A stretch of DNA of 64,000 bases from Flavisolibacter nicotianae (GCF_003628535.1 NZ_RBCI01000001.1:744001-808000), one strand, 5' to 3'; positions 1 through 9,187 are shown, counted from the stretch's first letter. Made by a program: numbers and translations. Notes: generated from the letters alone by a model not told the origin.

Positions 1-73
1 GAGAGCAAAAGTAGGGTGTGAGTCATGAATCGTTCGGACCAGGTCGGGCGTTTAATGTCTCACCAGTCACCGT

Positions 74-898
74 TCACGATTTCATTCTCCCGAAGGGCTT
101 TTTCAACAGGAGCAAAAAGTTCTCGTCGTGCTCATTGGGATAGTGACGGTCGAGGCCATATTTCAGTTGCGATGGCTCGAGCTCACGAAAGGTGCCAAAC
201 AGCCGGTCCCAAATGGAAAGCACCGCGCCGTAATTGCTGTCGGTGTAGGGCTGCACCCAGTGGTGATGCACCTTGTGCATATTGGGTGAAACAAAAAACC
301 AGGAGAGGGCTTTGTCGAGCTTTCGTGGCAGGCTGATGTTGGCATGCGTAAACGCGGTGAAGAAAACCAGGATGGTCTGGTAGATCATGAGCGCATAAAC
401 CGGTGCACCGGCTACGATTGTTGCAAGCAGGAAAAACACGCCGCGGATCATGCTTTCTACGGGGTGATGACGCAGGCCCGTTGTGGCATCCACATTGTTA
501 TCGGCGTGGTGAACGGTATGAAAACGCCAGAGTACAAAGGTTTGGTGCAAGACGAAGTGGGCCATCCACCCGATAAAAAGATCGTACACAAAAAACGAAA
601 TAACGAGGGTGCCCCACACACCCGCCCCGGCCCAGTGCACGAGCCCGAATTGCTGCCGCTGGCACCAGTCGGCCAGCAGCACAATGACGATGGCAATGCC
701 GGTTTGAATAACAAGGTGCATAACCGTAAAGGCAAAGTTTACCGCCGCATGCCGGGTCTTGTTCTTTTTGTATTGCTGTTCCAGCAGGGGAATGGCGCTT
801 TCCATCATCCAAAAAAACAGCAGGCCGCCCACCAGGATCAGGAGCCGCTGCACGGGGTGCTGTTCAAGCGTTTTGAAATAGGAGAGAATGTTTTCCAT
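74..898 (-). CDS. Sterol desaturase / fatty acid hydroxylase family membrane protein
   Basis: 274-aa integral membrane protein. Histidine clusters of the di-iron hydroxylase family are visible: HFVLH near residue 114, HTVHH near 127, RHHP near 143 and NMHKVHHH near 205. Several hydrophobic segments lie before and between them. The family inserts oxygen into lipid or sterol chains at a membrane di-iron centre; the substrate here cannot be told. The start was placed at MENILSYF because the upstream extension is encoded by a CT-rich palindromic repeat (940-970) and does not look like protein. The gene points toward the window edge and no partner is visible on that side. It is clearly different in sequence from the other desaturase-like protein at 28624. 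Confidence 0.88.
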   Translation of the reverse strand: MENILSYFKTLEQHPVQRLLILVGGLLFFWMMESAIPLLEQQYKKNKTRHAAVNFAFTVMHLVIQTGIAIVIVLLADWCQRQQFGLVHWAGAGVWGTLVISFFVYDLFIGWMAHFVLHQTFVLWRFHTVHHADNNVDATTGLRHHPVESMIRGVFFLLATIVAGAPVYALMIYQTILVFFTAFTHANISLPRKLDKALSWFFVSPNMHKVHHHWVQPYTDSNYGAVLSIWDRLFGTFRELEPSQLKYGLDRHYPNEHDENFLLLLKKPFGRMKS

Positions 899-939
899 AT
901 AGCAAAATGTGGGTATGTGAATATAAGGAAATAACAGCA

Positions 940-970
940 CCTCACCCCGGCCCTCTCCGCAAGGAGAGGG
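940..970. repeat. CT-rich palindromic repeat, copy 1
   Basis: CCTCACCCC is followed by the 8-bp palindrome CCCTCTCC-GCAA-GGAGAGGG. The same design recurs at 37204-37234 in the opposite orientation, and variants occur at 36830-36910 and inside rlmD (27940-27970). It lies just upstream of the desaturase gene. Confidence 0.75.
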
Positions 971-1048
971 AGTCCTCGTGCACAAAGGCCGGCTTCGGAA
1001 AGATGCTTTTTCCTATCGGGGACTTCAACTGAAATGTTGGCGACAAAA

Positions 1049-1176
1049 AGGGACGCCATCCCTTCGAGGATGGCGTCCTTCAAAAAAGCCGCGAGCAGAA
1101 TGCTGGCGGCTTTGAACTATCGTGTAAAAGCAAGGGTCTGTGCAGATGCCACTTCCCCCTTGGGGGATCGAGGGGA
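1049..1176 (+). repeat. Composite hairpin repeat with TATCGTG tag, copy 1
   Basis: Three modules follow each other: a hairpin GGACGCCATCC / GGATGGCGTCC (1051-1078), a second hairpin opened by AAAAAAGCCG and closed by CGGCTTT (1082-1113), and a tag starting TATCGTGTAAAAG at 1118-1142, then a CT-rich palindrome. The same order appears at 35163-35486 and, inverted, at 36800-37158. It sits just past the dnaN stop and could also end transcription. Confidence 0.75.
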
Positions 1177-1177
1177 T

Positions 1178-2293
1178 TTACTGGTTCAGCATCAGCGGCA
1201 TCACCAGCATCAGCAGTTCCTCGTTCTCGTCTTTTTCGGTAGGTTTTATCAACCCTGCCTTCGTGGGTGTGCTCAGTTCCATGCGCACGTCGTCGCTGTC
1301 GGCGGCGTTGAGCATTTCAATCAGGAAGCGGGCATTGAAGGCAATGGTGATGTCTTCGCCATCGTACTGGCACTTCATGCGTTCGTTTCCTTCAAAGGAA
1401 AAGTCCACGTCCTGCGCCGCCAGTTGCAGTTCGCTACCGTTGATCTGCAGGGCCACCTGGTTGGTGCTTTTATTACTGAAGATACTTACCCGGCGAAGGG
1501 CACTTTGAAACTCACTTTTGCCAACAACCATTTTGTACGGATTGTCCGCGGGGATCACCACTTTGTAATCCGGGAAGCGGGCATCGATCAGGCGACAACT
1601 CATCTGCGTGGTGCCATGCTTCACAAAAAGATGGTTGCTGTTGTAGCTGACGGTGATTTCGTCTTCATTCAGCGGCAGGGCAGACTTCAACAGGTTCAGC
1701 GGTTTTTTCGGTACGATGAACGAGTCGTTCTTCGGGCAGCTTACATCGGTTCGCTTGTAGCGTACCAGCCGATGTGCATCGGTCGCTACAAACTGGATAT
1801 AGTCTTTATTCAGCTCGAAGAACACGCCGGTCATTGCCGGGCGAAGATCATCGTTGCTCACGGCAAACAGGGTCTTGTTGATGGCTGTTACCAGGGCCGA
1901 TGCGGTCATGGTAAAGTTTGTTGTATCGTCGGCAGCAGGCTCTTTGGGAAAATTGTCGGGATTTTCGCCCATCACTTTGTACTTACCATTATCGCTGGTG
2001 ATCTCGATGGCAAAATTTTTATCGATGTTGAACGACAACGGCTGATCGGGAATGTTTTTCAGCGAGTCCATCAGGATTTTGGCCGGGATACAAACCTTGC
2101 CGGCCTCCTTTGCTTCCACATCGAGCTGGATGCGCATAACGGTCTCCAGGTCGGTTGCCACCACACTCAGCTTGCCCTTGTCAATTTCAAATAAAAAATC
2201 TTCGAGGATCGGCAGGACAGTGTTGGCGTTGATGACGCCGGCGATATGTTGCAGTTGTTTAAGTAATTGGGTAGAGGAAACAATAAATTTCAT
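1178..2293 (-). CDS. dnaN: DNA polymerase III subunit beta (sliding clamp)
   Basis: 371 aa, the usual length for the bacterial clamp. It forms a ring around DNA and tethers the replicative polymerase. The N-terminus MKFIVSSTQLLKQLQHIAGV and the internal ATDAHRLVRYKR and SRLIDARFPDYKVVIP-type motifs are typical. The C-terminus MLVMPLMLNQ matches the conserved end of Bacteroidota clamps. The start at 2293 was chosen over the ATG two codons upstream because clamps usually begin MKF. It stands alone here, not next to dnaA or recF, which is common in this phylum. Confidence 0.97.
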   Translation of the reverse strand: MKFIVSSTQLLKQLQHIAGVINANTVLPILEDFLFEIDKGKLSVVATDLETVMRIQLDVEAKEAGKVCIPAKILMDSLKNIPDQPLSFNIDKNFAIEITSDNGKYKVMGENPDNFPKEPAADDTTNFTMTASALVTAINKTLFAVSNDDLRPAMTGVFFELNKDYIQFVATDAHRLVRYKRTDVSCPKNDSFIVPKKPLNLLKSALPLNEDEITVSYNSNHLFVKHGTTQMSCRLIDARFPDYKVVIPADNPYKMVVGKSEFQSALRRVSIFSNKSTNQVALQINGSELQLAAQDVDFSFEGNERMKCQYDGEDITIAFNARFLIEMLNAADSDDVRMELSTPTKAGLIKPTEKDENEELLMLVMPLMLNQ

Positions 2294-2609
2294 GAACATC
2301 CGGTTTCAATGGTGGCGAAACTAAGGAATTTTGGGGCAAAGTTCTTTCTTGTTTATCAACCTTTATCCCTCCCTACCTTTCGGGCGGAAACAAGCAGTAT
2401 GCGGCCCGTATTTTGAAGTAATGGATTGCTTTTTGCGACGGAAGAGCGGTTGAGAGTTGGCAGATTATACGTGGCTGTTGGTGCTGCAAAACCCAACCCT
2501 TACGGACGAACGCTTGCTTTTGTTGGAACTGTTTGCAAGAGGGCTGCCAATGGAAAGCTGCTGACTGCCAATTTTCAATCGAAAAAGATCGTTTGCGTTA
2601 AACTTATCT
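2294..2609. other. Intergenic region between dnaN and the gene at 2610
   Basis: Divergent promoter region of about 316 bp. No convincing gene is seen. A degenerate word pair (GAGAGTTGGCAG near 2451 and CTGCCAATTTTC near 2565, 9 of 12 complementary) resembles the intergenic inverted repeats found elsewhere in the window. Confidence 0.4.
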
Positions 2610-3941
2610 ATGCTGGAAAAACTGTTTAGCTGGTCGAAAAAAAAGGAAGAGGAAGGTATTGCGCAGGACGAGCCTGCCATCCGGTTTGGCCGATATTCGG
2701 ACAACAATAAATCCGTGGCAAAAGTGGACCGCTGGAACGAAGCCGAAAGCCTGTTCAAGGAAAAAAAATACACCGAGAGCATCCTGGCTTTTTTTGATTA
2801 CCTCCGCGACGAAGACGAGGACAATGTGAAAGTGGTGCCGGAAGGACCGCAACACAAGTTCCTTCTTTACCAGGGCTCCAAAATCATCCGCGGCTATTTC
2901 AACAGCGAGAAGATGGAAGCCGAAGTGATGCTGGCACAAATGCCGCAGCCAAGCGTGCCGGTGATGCGCCGCTTGCTCGAAATGAACTTCAACCTTTACT
3001 ACACCCGCTATGCACTGTACCAGGACAAGATCTACATGTTCTTCGACAGCGACATTGAAACCGCCAACCCCAGCAAATTGTATTATGGGCTGAAAGAACT
3101 CGCCACCAAAGCCGACAAGCAGGACGACCTGCTGGTGCAGGATTTTACCACGCTGGTGCCAATCGACACAGCGCACGTCATTGCCATACCCGAAGAAGAA
3201 AAAGAAACCAAGTTCCGTTTTTTTAAAAAATGGATTGCAGAAACGCTGGAGCTGGTTAGTACGATCGACAGCGACAAATACTCCGGGGGGATTGCGTACA
3301 TACTGCTGGCACTTGCGTACCGCATCGATTACCTCATTTTGCCGGAAGGCCGGTTGCTGACGGAGCTGGAAAAAATCGTGGAAGTGTATTTCCGCAAAGA
3401 CAACCGGCCTGTCACCGAAAAAAACCAGGAGATGATCGACTGCTTTCAAAAACTGGCGGCCAAAGAACCGGTGACGTTTTTTCCCTATCTCTTCCGGTCG
3501 AAGTTCACGTTCTCGATCGTCACGCCGCAGAACTATAAAACCGCTGCCGATGCGATCTACAATGCCAACCAGAACATTGCCTGGTACAAAGAGCACAAGA
3601 TGCCCAAAGTGGCAGCCCAGATCAGCGAGTACGGTTTTTCGTACTGCCAGTATTCCTATAGTTTGCCGCGGCCTGTCAGCGACCTGTTTCATCTTTTTAT
3701 GATGATCAACTACGCCGATTATTTTAAAGCACTGGGCCTGAAGGAAGGCTACTACGATACGGAAAAAGGCGTGTACAACCAGGAAAAAATCGCGGCCGCC
3801 GTCGCGTCAATCGTTGAGAAATGGAAAGAGAAATATCCCGAGCTGAAGTTTGATACGGCGAAACTGAAATACGACAACCCGGTCGCCTTCAACCAAACCT
3901 TTACCACCGAAGTGGAATATCTAAATTTAGAAACACGGTGA
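2610..3941 (+). CDS. Conserved hypothetical protein, possible YbjN/CesT-like fold
   Basis: 443-aa soluble protein, no signal peptide. Residues about 90-180, with a hydrophobic pattern around PVMRRLLEMNFNLYYTRYAL and a following acidic strand DKIYMFFDSDI, resemble the YbjN / type III chaperone-like fold; this is by eye and tentative. The N-terminus is rich in Lys and Glu. The rest is predicted to be helical with aromatic residues and no recognisable catalytic motif. Its stop overlaps the start of the trypsin-like protease gene by 4 bp (GTGA), so the two are almost certainly co-translated and may work together. Function unknown. Confidence 0.8.
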   Translation: MLEKLFSWSKKKEEEGIAQDEPAIRFGRYSDNNKSVAKVDRWNEAESLFKEKKYTESILAFFDYLRDEDEDNVKVVPEGPQHKFLLYQGSKIIRGYFNSEKMEAEVMLAQMPQPSVPVMRRLLEMNFNLYYTRYALYQDKIYMFFDSDIETANPSKLYYGLKELATKADKQDDLLVQDFTTLVPIDTAHVIAIPEEEKETKFRFFKKWIAETLELVSTIDSDKYSGGIAYILLALAYRIDYLILPEGRLLTELEKIVEVYFRKDNRPVTEKNQEMIDCFQKLAAKEPVTFFPYLFRSKFTFSIVTPQNYKTAADAIYNANQNIAWYKEHKMPKVAAQISEYGFSYCQYSYSLPRPVSDLFHLFMMINYADYFKALGLKEGYYDTEKGVYNQEKIAAAVASIVEKWKEKYPELKFDTAKLKYDNPVAFNQTFTTEVEYLNLETR

Positions 3942-5038
3942 ACACACAGCAGATCATAGAATTATACAGGCCCGCCATCATCCAGATCGCCACGCAAACG
4001 AGCACGGGTACGGGCTTTTATGTAAAGGAGTTCGACCTGATTGTGACCAATGAGCACGTCGTGGGAAAGAACGCGGAGGTTACCATTGCGGGCCGTCTCT
4101 TTGAACGGCGGCTGGGACGGGTGTGGTATACCGACAAAAAGCACGACCTGGCATTTTTGCAACCGCCGGCTGATGTGGCCATGCCGGAAGTAAAACTGGG
4201 CGACTACGAAGACACTAAAGACGGCGATGTTGTGGTGGCGATCGGCCATCCGTTTGGACTGAACTATACGGCCACGCAGGGGGTGATCTCGAAAGTGGAC
4301 CGCATTCGCGAAGGCGTAAAGTATATCCAGATCGATGCGGCCATCAACCCCGGTAACAGCGGTGGCCCGCTGGTTAATAAAAAAGGAGAGATTATCGGCA
4401 TCAACTCCTTTATTATCCGCGGCGGCGACAACCTTGGCTTTGCCCTGCCGGTGAGTTACCTGCGTGAAGCCCTGGCGCTGTACGCACCGCACAAAGGCGA
4501 GGCTTCCACCCGCTGCCACAGTTGCAACAACCTGGTACTGGCGTCGACCATCGAAGCCACCAAGTATTGTCCTTACTGCGGCACGGAAGTAAAGCTGCCA
4601 CAGCCGCCCGAAAAAGAAAGTAAACCGGTTGGCGTTGCCAAAACCATCGAAGACATTTTGGGCGACCTGGGGAAAGATGTGAAGCTGGCCCGCGACGGTG
4701 CCAACAACTGGACCGTAAAGGAAGGGGGCGCCAAGATCAAGATCAATTACAATCCCGAAAACTATTTTGTGGCCGGCGATGCCTACCTCTGCCAGTTGCC
4801 AACCGATACCACGAAGATCAAGCCCCTGTACCAGTTCCTGCTGCAGGAAAACTTTACACTGGACGGGCTCGTGCTGAGTTGCGTCAAGCAAAACATTGTT
4901 CTTTCCTGCATCATGTACGACCTGGACATGACCAAGGAAAACGGCATCGACATGTTTCGCGACCTTTTTCAGAAAGCCGATTTTTACGACACCCTGCTGG
5001 AGAAAGATTATGGCTGCCAGGAACTGCTGGAGGAATAG
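3938..5038 (+). CDS. Trypsin-like (HtrA-type) serine protease with zinc ribbon
   Basis: 366 aa, GTG start overlapping the previous stop. The S1C catalytic triad is visible: His40 in TNEHVVG, Asp70 in KKHDLAFL and Ser141 in NPGNSGGPLV. A rubredoxin-like zinc ribbon follows (C193-x2-C196 and C211-x2-C214). The last 120 residues form a third domain with the hydrophobic pattern of YbjN/CesT-like proteins (PLYQFLLQENFTLDGLVLS). There is no signal peptide, PDZ domain or membrane segment, so a cytoplasmic protease is likely, unlike periplasmic DegP. The coupling to the 443-aa protein suggests a shared task, possibly protein quality control. Substrate unknown. Confidence 0.88.
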   Translation: MNTQQIIELYRPAIIQIATQTSTGTGFYVKEFDLIVTNEHVVGKNAEVTIAGRLFERRLGRVWYTDKKHDLAFLQPPADVAMPEVKLGDYEDTKDGDVVVAIGHPFGLNYTATQGVISKVDRIREGVKYIQIDAAINPGNSGGPLVNKKGEIIGINSFIIRGGDNLGFALPVSYLREALALYAPHKGEASTRCHSCNNLVLASTIEATKYCPYCGTEVKLPQPPEKESKPVGVAKTIEDILGDLGKDVKLARDGANNWTVKEGGAKIKINYNPENYFVAGDAYLCQLPTDTTKIKPLYQFLLQENFTLDGLVLSCVKQNIVLSCIMYDLDMTKENGIDMFRDLFQKADFYDTLLEKDYGCQELLEE

Positions 5039-5070
5039 TTCGCGGGTTCACAAGTTTCGTATAACAACTG

Positions 5071-5577
5071 GTGAACGACTACACGTGTAAACTTTTAGCG
5101 TTGCAGAAAAAGCACTTAACAAAAGAACAGGCCATTCAAAAGCTGCGGCAATACTGCGCTTACCAGGAACGCAGCCACAGCGAAGTCAAACAAAAGCTGT
5201 GGGATCTAGGTGTGTGGCGCTCCGATCACGACGAGATCATCGCTTCTTTGATCGAAGACGACTACCTGAACGAAGAACGGTTTGCCAAAGCCTTTGTCGG
5301 CGGCAAATTCCGCATGAAAGACTGGGGCCGGAAGAAGATTTATTATGGACTAAAGGAGAAAGGTATCGGCGACTACATCATCAAACGGGCCATGAAGGAA
5401 ATCGACGAAGAGGCGTACCAGCAATCACTCCGCGACCTGGCCGAAAAAAAATACGAAAGCCTGAAAGGCGAGCAATACCTCGTACGGAAGAAAAAAACAA
5501 TGGACTATCTTTTGCAGAAAGGATACGAACCGGAGCTGGTCTCGGGTGTGGTCAACAGTTTTGGCCAAAAAGAATAG
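5071..5577 (+). CDS. recX: Regulatory protein RecX
   Basis: 168 aa, GTG start. Three-helix RecX repeats are recognisable: QKLRQYCAYQERSHSEVKQKL, then LIEDDYLNEERFAKAFV and GRKKIYYGLKEKGI. RecX binds RecA filaments and limits recombinase activity. It lies 32 bp after the protease gene on the same strand, so it may be in that transcription unit. recA is not in the window. Confidence 0.93.
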   Translation: MNDYTCKLLALQKKHLTKEQAIQKLRQYCAYQERSHSEVKQKLWDLGVWRSDHDEIIASLIEDDYLNEERFAKAFVGGKFRMKDWGRKKIYYGLKEKGIGDYIIKRAMKEIDEEAYQQSLRDLAEKKYESLKGEQYLVRKKKTMDYLLQKGYEPELVSGVVNSFGQKE

Positions 5578-5597
5578 GTGAAACGAAATCCTGTAAC

Positions 5598-5789
5598 GTG
5601 AAGTATTTACTGGCAGCCTGCTTTTCTTTTCCTGTGCTTTTCCTGTTTGCACAGACCGACAGTGTCCGCAAAATCGAACCCGACAAAGAAAGTAGTTTTG
5701 ATAATTATGAGCTGCTGGTCATTGCCATCGTTGGCTTTCTGCTCCTGATGGGTCTTCGGTTTTGGTTTAAACGAACCCGGAAGCACTGA
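5598..5789 (+). CDS. Small membrane protein (63 aa)
   Basis: GTG-started reading frame of 63 codons directly after recX (20-bp gap). It begins MKYLLAACFSFPVLFLFAQ, a convincing signal peptide, followed by a short acidic stretch. A single membrane helix (about residues 40-56, LLVIAIVGFLLLMGLRF) and a basic end KRTRKH complete it. No family was recognised. The clean signal peptide plus anchor makes a real gene likely, but it is short and the GTG start is assumed. Confidence 0.6.
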   Translation: MKYLLAACFSFPVLFLFAQTDSVRKIEPDKESSFDNYELLVIAIVGFLLLMGLRFWFKRTRKH

Positions 5790-5899
5790 GTACCTAGTTC
5801 GGTCATTCGTTTGCCGTGCTCCACAAAAACAAAACAGCGCATTGGCCTGGTTCATATTTGCCGGGCTTTCCGCACCTTTGACGCCATAAATTCATTTGT

Positions 5900-7537
5900 G
5901 TGCGCAGACTTCCCGCCGAACTGATAATTGTCGTTGGTGCCCTTCTTCTTTTTGTGCCTTTTCTTGGCACAACCCACCTTTTCGATTGGGACGAAATCAA
6001 TTTTGCCGAGGCCAGCCGCGAGATGCTGGTCACAAAGAACTACGCCATTCCGCAGATCGGTTTTGAGCCGTTCTGGGAAAAACCGCCGCTGTTTTTTTGG
6101 TTGCAGGTCATCTGCATGAAGATCTTCGGTGTGAATGACTTCGCAGCCCGCCTCCCCAATGCCGCCTGCGGCATCCTTACCTTAGTCCTTCTTTATCGCC
6201 TGGGAAAAAAACTCGTAAACGAACAGTTTGGACGGATATGGGCGCTGATTTATGCCGGTTCGTTGTTACCGCAGCTTTATTTCAAATCGGGCATTATCGA
6301 TCCCTGGTTCAACCTCTTTATTTTTTTAGCCGTATACCAGTTGGCCGCCTACACCGACAACCGTACCGACAGGCCGCTGAAACGCATTCTGCTGGCCGGG
6401 CTGTTTACCGGTCTTGCCGTGATGACAAAAGGTCCCGTTGCTCTTTTGATCACGGGTCTTTGTTATGGCGTGTTTGCTATCAGCACCAGGTTTCGGAAAT
6501 TTATGAAGCCGCTGCACATCCTGCTTTTTTTGCTGGTTGCGGCACTGGCAGGCGGCATCTGGTTTATCGCCTTGCTTGCAAACGGACAGCAACACATCAT
6601 CACGGAGTTCATCGTTTACCAGATCCGCCTTTTCCGCACCGAAGACGCCGGGCATGGCGGGCCTTTTTTCTATCATTTCATCATCCTTCTGCTGGGTTGT
6701 TTTCCCGCCGCGGCGCTGAGCATTTTATCCATGCGCATCCGCAAGCGACCCGATGAAACGCCACGGCATTTCCGGCTGTGGATGTCCCTCCTTTTTTGGG
6801 TGACATTGCTGCTATTTTCTATTGTAAAGACCAAGATCGTCCACTATTCATCGCTTTGCTATTTCCCCCTGACCTACCTGGCCGCCATCAGCTTTTACCA
6901 TTTGTACCGGCGCAAATGGGACCTGCCTTCCTGGAACAAATGGCTGCAGGCCGGAACCGGTCTTTTGCTTTCGTTACTGATCCTCGGAGTTACCTTTATC
7001 GACCAACTCAAGCCATTTCTTTTGCAACCCGGGCGGATCAAAGATCCGTTTGCCCGTGCCAACCTTGCGGCCCAGGTCTCGTGGACCGGTTGGGAAAAGC
7101 TTCCCGGCGTGCTGTTGCTGGGCGGTGTGCTGTTTTTTGTGCTGCGTGCCAACAGGAATATCCGCAGTGCGCTGACGGGTTTGTTCCTTGCTTCCCTTCT
7201 TGCCATTAATCTTACCATTGTGCTGATCACGCCCAAAGTGGAGCCGTATTCGCAGGGTGCCGCTATTGAATTTTACCAAAGCAAAAAAGGCGAGGCTGCC
7301 ATTGTGGAACCCTTGCGGTTCAAAAGCTATGCGCACCTGTTTTACACGCAGCGTCCGCCGCAATTTACCCGGTCACTGGCCGATAGCATACGGCAGTTCA
7401 ACACCCATCCCGAAATTCCTGTGTATTACGTAGGCAAAATTCAAAACAGGGAGGAGAATGAACGGGAGATGCCCTACCTGCAGAAGCTGTACGAAAAGAA
7501 CGGTTTTGTTTTTTACAGGCGGATAAGTACGCCCTGA
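5900..7537 (+). CDS. GT-C glycosyltransferase (ArnT/PMT-like, family 39)
   Basis: 545-aa polytopic membrane protein starting with GTG. The N-terminal motif DWDEINFAEASREML matches the conserved acidic loop of ArnT/PMT-type enzymes, which move a sugar from a polyprenyl-phosphate donor to lipid A or protein on the outer face of the inner membrane. About a dozen hydrophobic helices follow, then a soluble C-terminal domain of about 100 residues. Donor and acceptor cannot be told. It stands alone here, without arn genes beside it. Confidence 0.88.
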   Translation: MRRLPAELIIVVGALLLFVPFLGTTHLFDWDEINFAEASREMLVTKNYAIPQIGFEPFWEKPPLFFWLQVICMKIFGVNDFAARLPNAACGILTLVLLYRLGKKLVNEQFGRIWALIYAGSLLPQLYFKSGIIDPWFNLFIFLAVYQLAAYTDNRTDRPLKRILLAGLFTGLAVMTKGPVALLITGLCYGVFAISTRFRKFMKPLHILLFLLVAALAGGIWFIALLANGQQHIITEFIVYQIRLFRTEDAGHGGPFFYHFIILLLGCFPAAALSILSMRIRKRPDETPRHFRLWMSLLFWVTLLLFSIVKTKIVHYSSLCYFPLTYLAAISFYHLYRRKWDLPSWNKWLQAGTGLLLSLLILGVTFIDQLKPFLLQPGRIKDPFARANLAAQVSWTGWEKLPGVLLLGGVLFFVLRANRNIRSALTGLFLASLLAINLTIVLITPKVEPYSQGAAIEFYQSKKGEAAIVEPLRFKSYAHLFYTQRPPQFTRSLADSIRQFNTHPEIPVYYVGKIQNREENEREMPYLQKLYEKNGFVFYRRISTP

Positions 7538-7649
7538 TTGTCCGCCGTCTGTCAGCACTTTTTCACCGCTGGTCTCGCCTAAAAAAATAAAACCGGCTTT
7601 TTTGTATGGAAGTTCTTTTTTCCTGCGTCTAAAGCAGTAAAACCAATTT

Positions 7650-8084
7650 ATGAAGAAAGCATTCCTTGTGGCTGGTGCCCTGTTGACCCTGGCTATTGCA
7701 GCGCATGCACAGAGCAAAAAACAACCGCCGCCACCCCCTGCCCCTCCCGTGGAAATGACAAATGATGTTCCGCCCCCGCCGCCTCCGCCGCCTCCGCCGC
7801 CAGCGCCGCCTGTTAAAGACGAGGAAAAAACAACGCATCCCAAAGATTACCAGGATTTCCTGGACCGTAACCCTTCAGTGAAGTCAGTGGGATGGAATTT
7901 CAGGAACGAGGTCATCGTTTATTTAAAATCGGGCAAGGAAGAGCGGTACAAACTGGATGAAGAAGGCCGTAAAGAAGCCGAAGCAAAATATGGCAAGCTC
8001 CCGGTGCCGCCACCCCCGCCGCCCATTCCGCCCAAACCTCCCGTAGCGCCCAAACCACCGGTACCGCCCCGGCCAGAAGACTAA
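7650..8084 (+). CDS. Secreted proline-rich hypothetical protein
   Basis: 144 aa with a clear signal peptide (MKKAFLVAGALLTLAIAAHAQ). Two polyproline blocks (about residues 25-52 and 120-143, the first with a run of 11 prolines) flank a central folded segment of about 60 residues containing YQDFLDRNPSVKSVGW and a strand pair VIVYLKSGKEERY. The central segment resembles a small beta-rich repeat seen in Bacteroidota TonB-like exported proteins, but this is only a resemblance. A hairpin terminator follows at 8205. Likely periplasmic; function unknown. Confidence 0.8.
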   Translation: MKKAFLVAGALLTLAIAAHAQSKKQPPPPPAPPVEMTNDVPPPPPPPPPPPAPPVKDEEKTTHPKDYQDFLDRNPSVKSVGWNFRNEVIVYLKSGKEERYKLDEEGRKEAEAKYGKLPVPPPPPPIPPKPPVAPKPPVPPRPED

Positions 8085-8204
8085 GAGGCATCGCACAAAT
8101 TCGGTTGTGAGTCGTGCGCTGTGAAGCGTAAGGTGGAAACGCTTTACGTGCGACCGGCTACAACCATTTTCGAACGCCAGCGCTCATGAACGAGTTTTTC
8201 ATGT

Positions 8205-8240
8205 AAAACGTCCCGCATTCAGGCGGGACGTTTTATTTTT
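8205..8240. terminator. Bidirectional rho-independent terminator
   Basis: 12-bp perfect stem AAAACGTCCCGC / GCGGGACGTTTT with a 6-nt loop, flanked by A-rich and T-rich runs. It sits between the convergent genes ending at 8084 and 8255. Confidence 0.9.
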
Positions 8241-8254
8241 CGTTGTCTGGTGAA

Positions 8255-9187
8255 TTAGCCAACATGGTTTTTTAACACACCCACCGGCCTGCCGCTGCGG
8301 GTGACGATGTTGCCCTTGGCGTCCACCAGCAATTGCGTGTTTTGGGCATCGTAGATCAGGTAGGGAAACCGGTTGCTGTTGAGCCGCGCCAGTTTTCCGA
8401 ATACATGCACACCGCCATTGTTTATTTTAACGAGGTTGTACGTGTCGGTCACGTAATAGATAGTGGACGGATCGGCATGAAAATACACGTCGCCCAAAAT
8501 GCTTTGCGTACGGGTTGCCGCCCGGGAGTCATTGCGAACAACCGCATCCGGTGAAACAGGCGCCGTTTGCGTTTCGGTGATCACCGGTTTTTTGCGAATG
8601 GTCTGGCGACCGGCCAACTGGTCGTCGGCATGATTCCAGCCGTATTCGATCGCTGCCAGGCGGTCGTATTGCGCCGGGTGTGTGTAGGTGGCTCTTGTTG
8701 TTGCCAGTGTTTTCATGGCGGCCTGCGCCTGCGCCAGCGATGCGCCCATCTTGCGCAGCACATAACCCGAGAATTCATCGGCTTCCAGCTCCTTTGCCGG
8801 CTGGCTGCCGGTAGCCGTCACCGTATGGCCGTCGAGGTGGTGGCCAATCTCGTGTGCCAGCACGCTGATGGCGGCCCACTCGGTACCGGTGGTTTTAATC
8901 AGGTTGTTGACGAAAGTGGGATTGTACAACACATAGCGCTTGCCGCCATAGACCACCGCAGCAGCGTTTTCGATATTGGCGGGTTGAATTTCAAAGTTGG
9001 CATTGAGGCCAACGGCATCGAGTATACGTTCGGCGATCTGCCGTCCCTGCGCTGCCGTGGTGAAGCTGTTTTCCGGCACCGTCCAACTGGTGATGGCCTG
9101 GTGCTCACCAATCCGGCCGTTGCTCTGTGCCATCGCGGCAATCGACAAAAAAGAGGCAAAAATTGCGAATAAACGTTTGTTTTTCAT
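8255..9187 (-). CDS. Secreted zinc metalloprotease with HEIGHH motif
   Basis: 310 aa. A signal peptide is present (MKNKRLFAIFASFLSIAAMAQ). The zinc motif HEIGHHLDGH is at residues 112-121, and ELEADEFSG near 133-141 supplies the third ligand, as in M48-type metalloproteases. The C-terminal 80 residues contain beta-rich repeats (YYVTDTYNLVKI, PYLIYDAQNTQLLVDAKGNIV) with no assigned domain. The start was set at the second ATG because the signal peptide begins there. A 9-bp inverted repeat abuts this start codon. Confidence 0.85.
   Translation of the reverse strand: MKNKRLFAIFASFLSIAAMAQSNGRIGEHQAITSWTVPENSFTTAAQGRQIAERILDAVGLNANFEIQPANIENAAAVVYGGKRYVLYNPTFVNNLIKTTGTEWAAISVLAHEIGHHLDGHTVTATGSQPAKELEADEFSGYVLRKMGASLAQAQAAMKTLATTRATYTHPAQYDRLAAIEYGWNHADDQLAGRQTIRKKPVITETQTAPVSPDAVVRNDSRAATRTQSILGDVYFHADPSTIYYVTDTYNLVKINNGGVHVFGKLARLNSNRFPYLIYDAQNTQLLVDAKGNIVTRSGRPVGVLKNHVG

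Noticed and set aside
2426-2629. 67-codon frame between dnaN and the next gene
   Set aside because: No protein-like features and it overlaps the start of the 443-aa gene.
2604-4891. Two long minus-strand frames opposite the 443-aa protein and the protease
   Set aside because: Antisense shadows; the plus-strand genes have catalytic motifs and coupled starts.
7721-8070. Short tandem CCGCC repeats, considered as a CRISPR-like or satellite array
   Set aside because: They encode polyproline in a gene with a signal peptide; there are no spacers.
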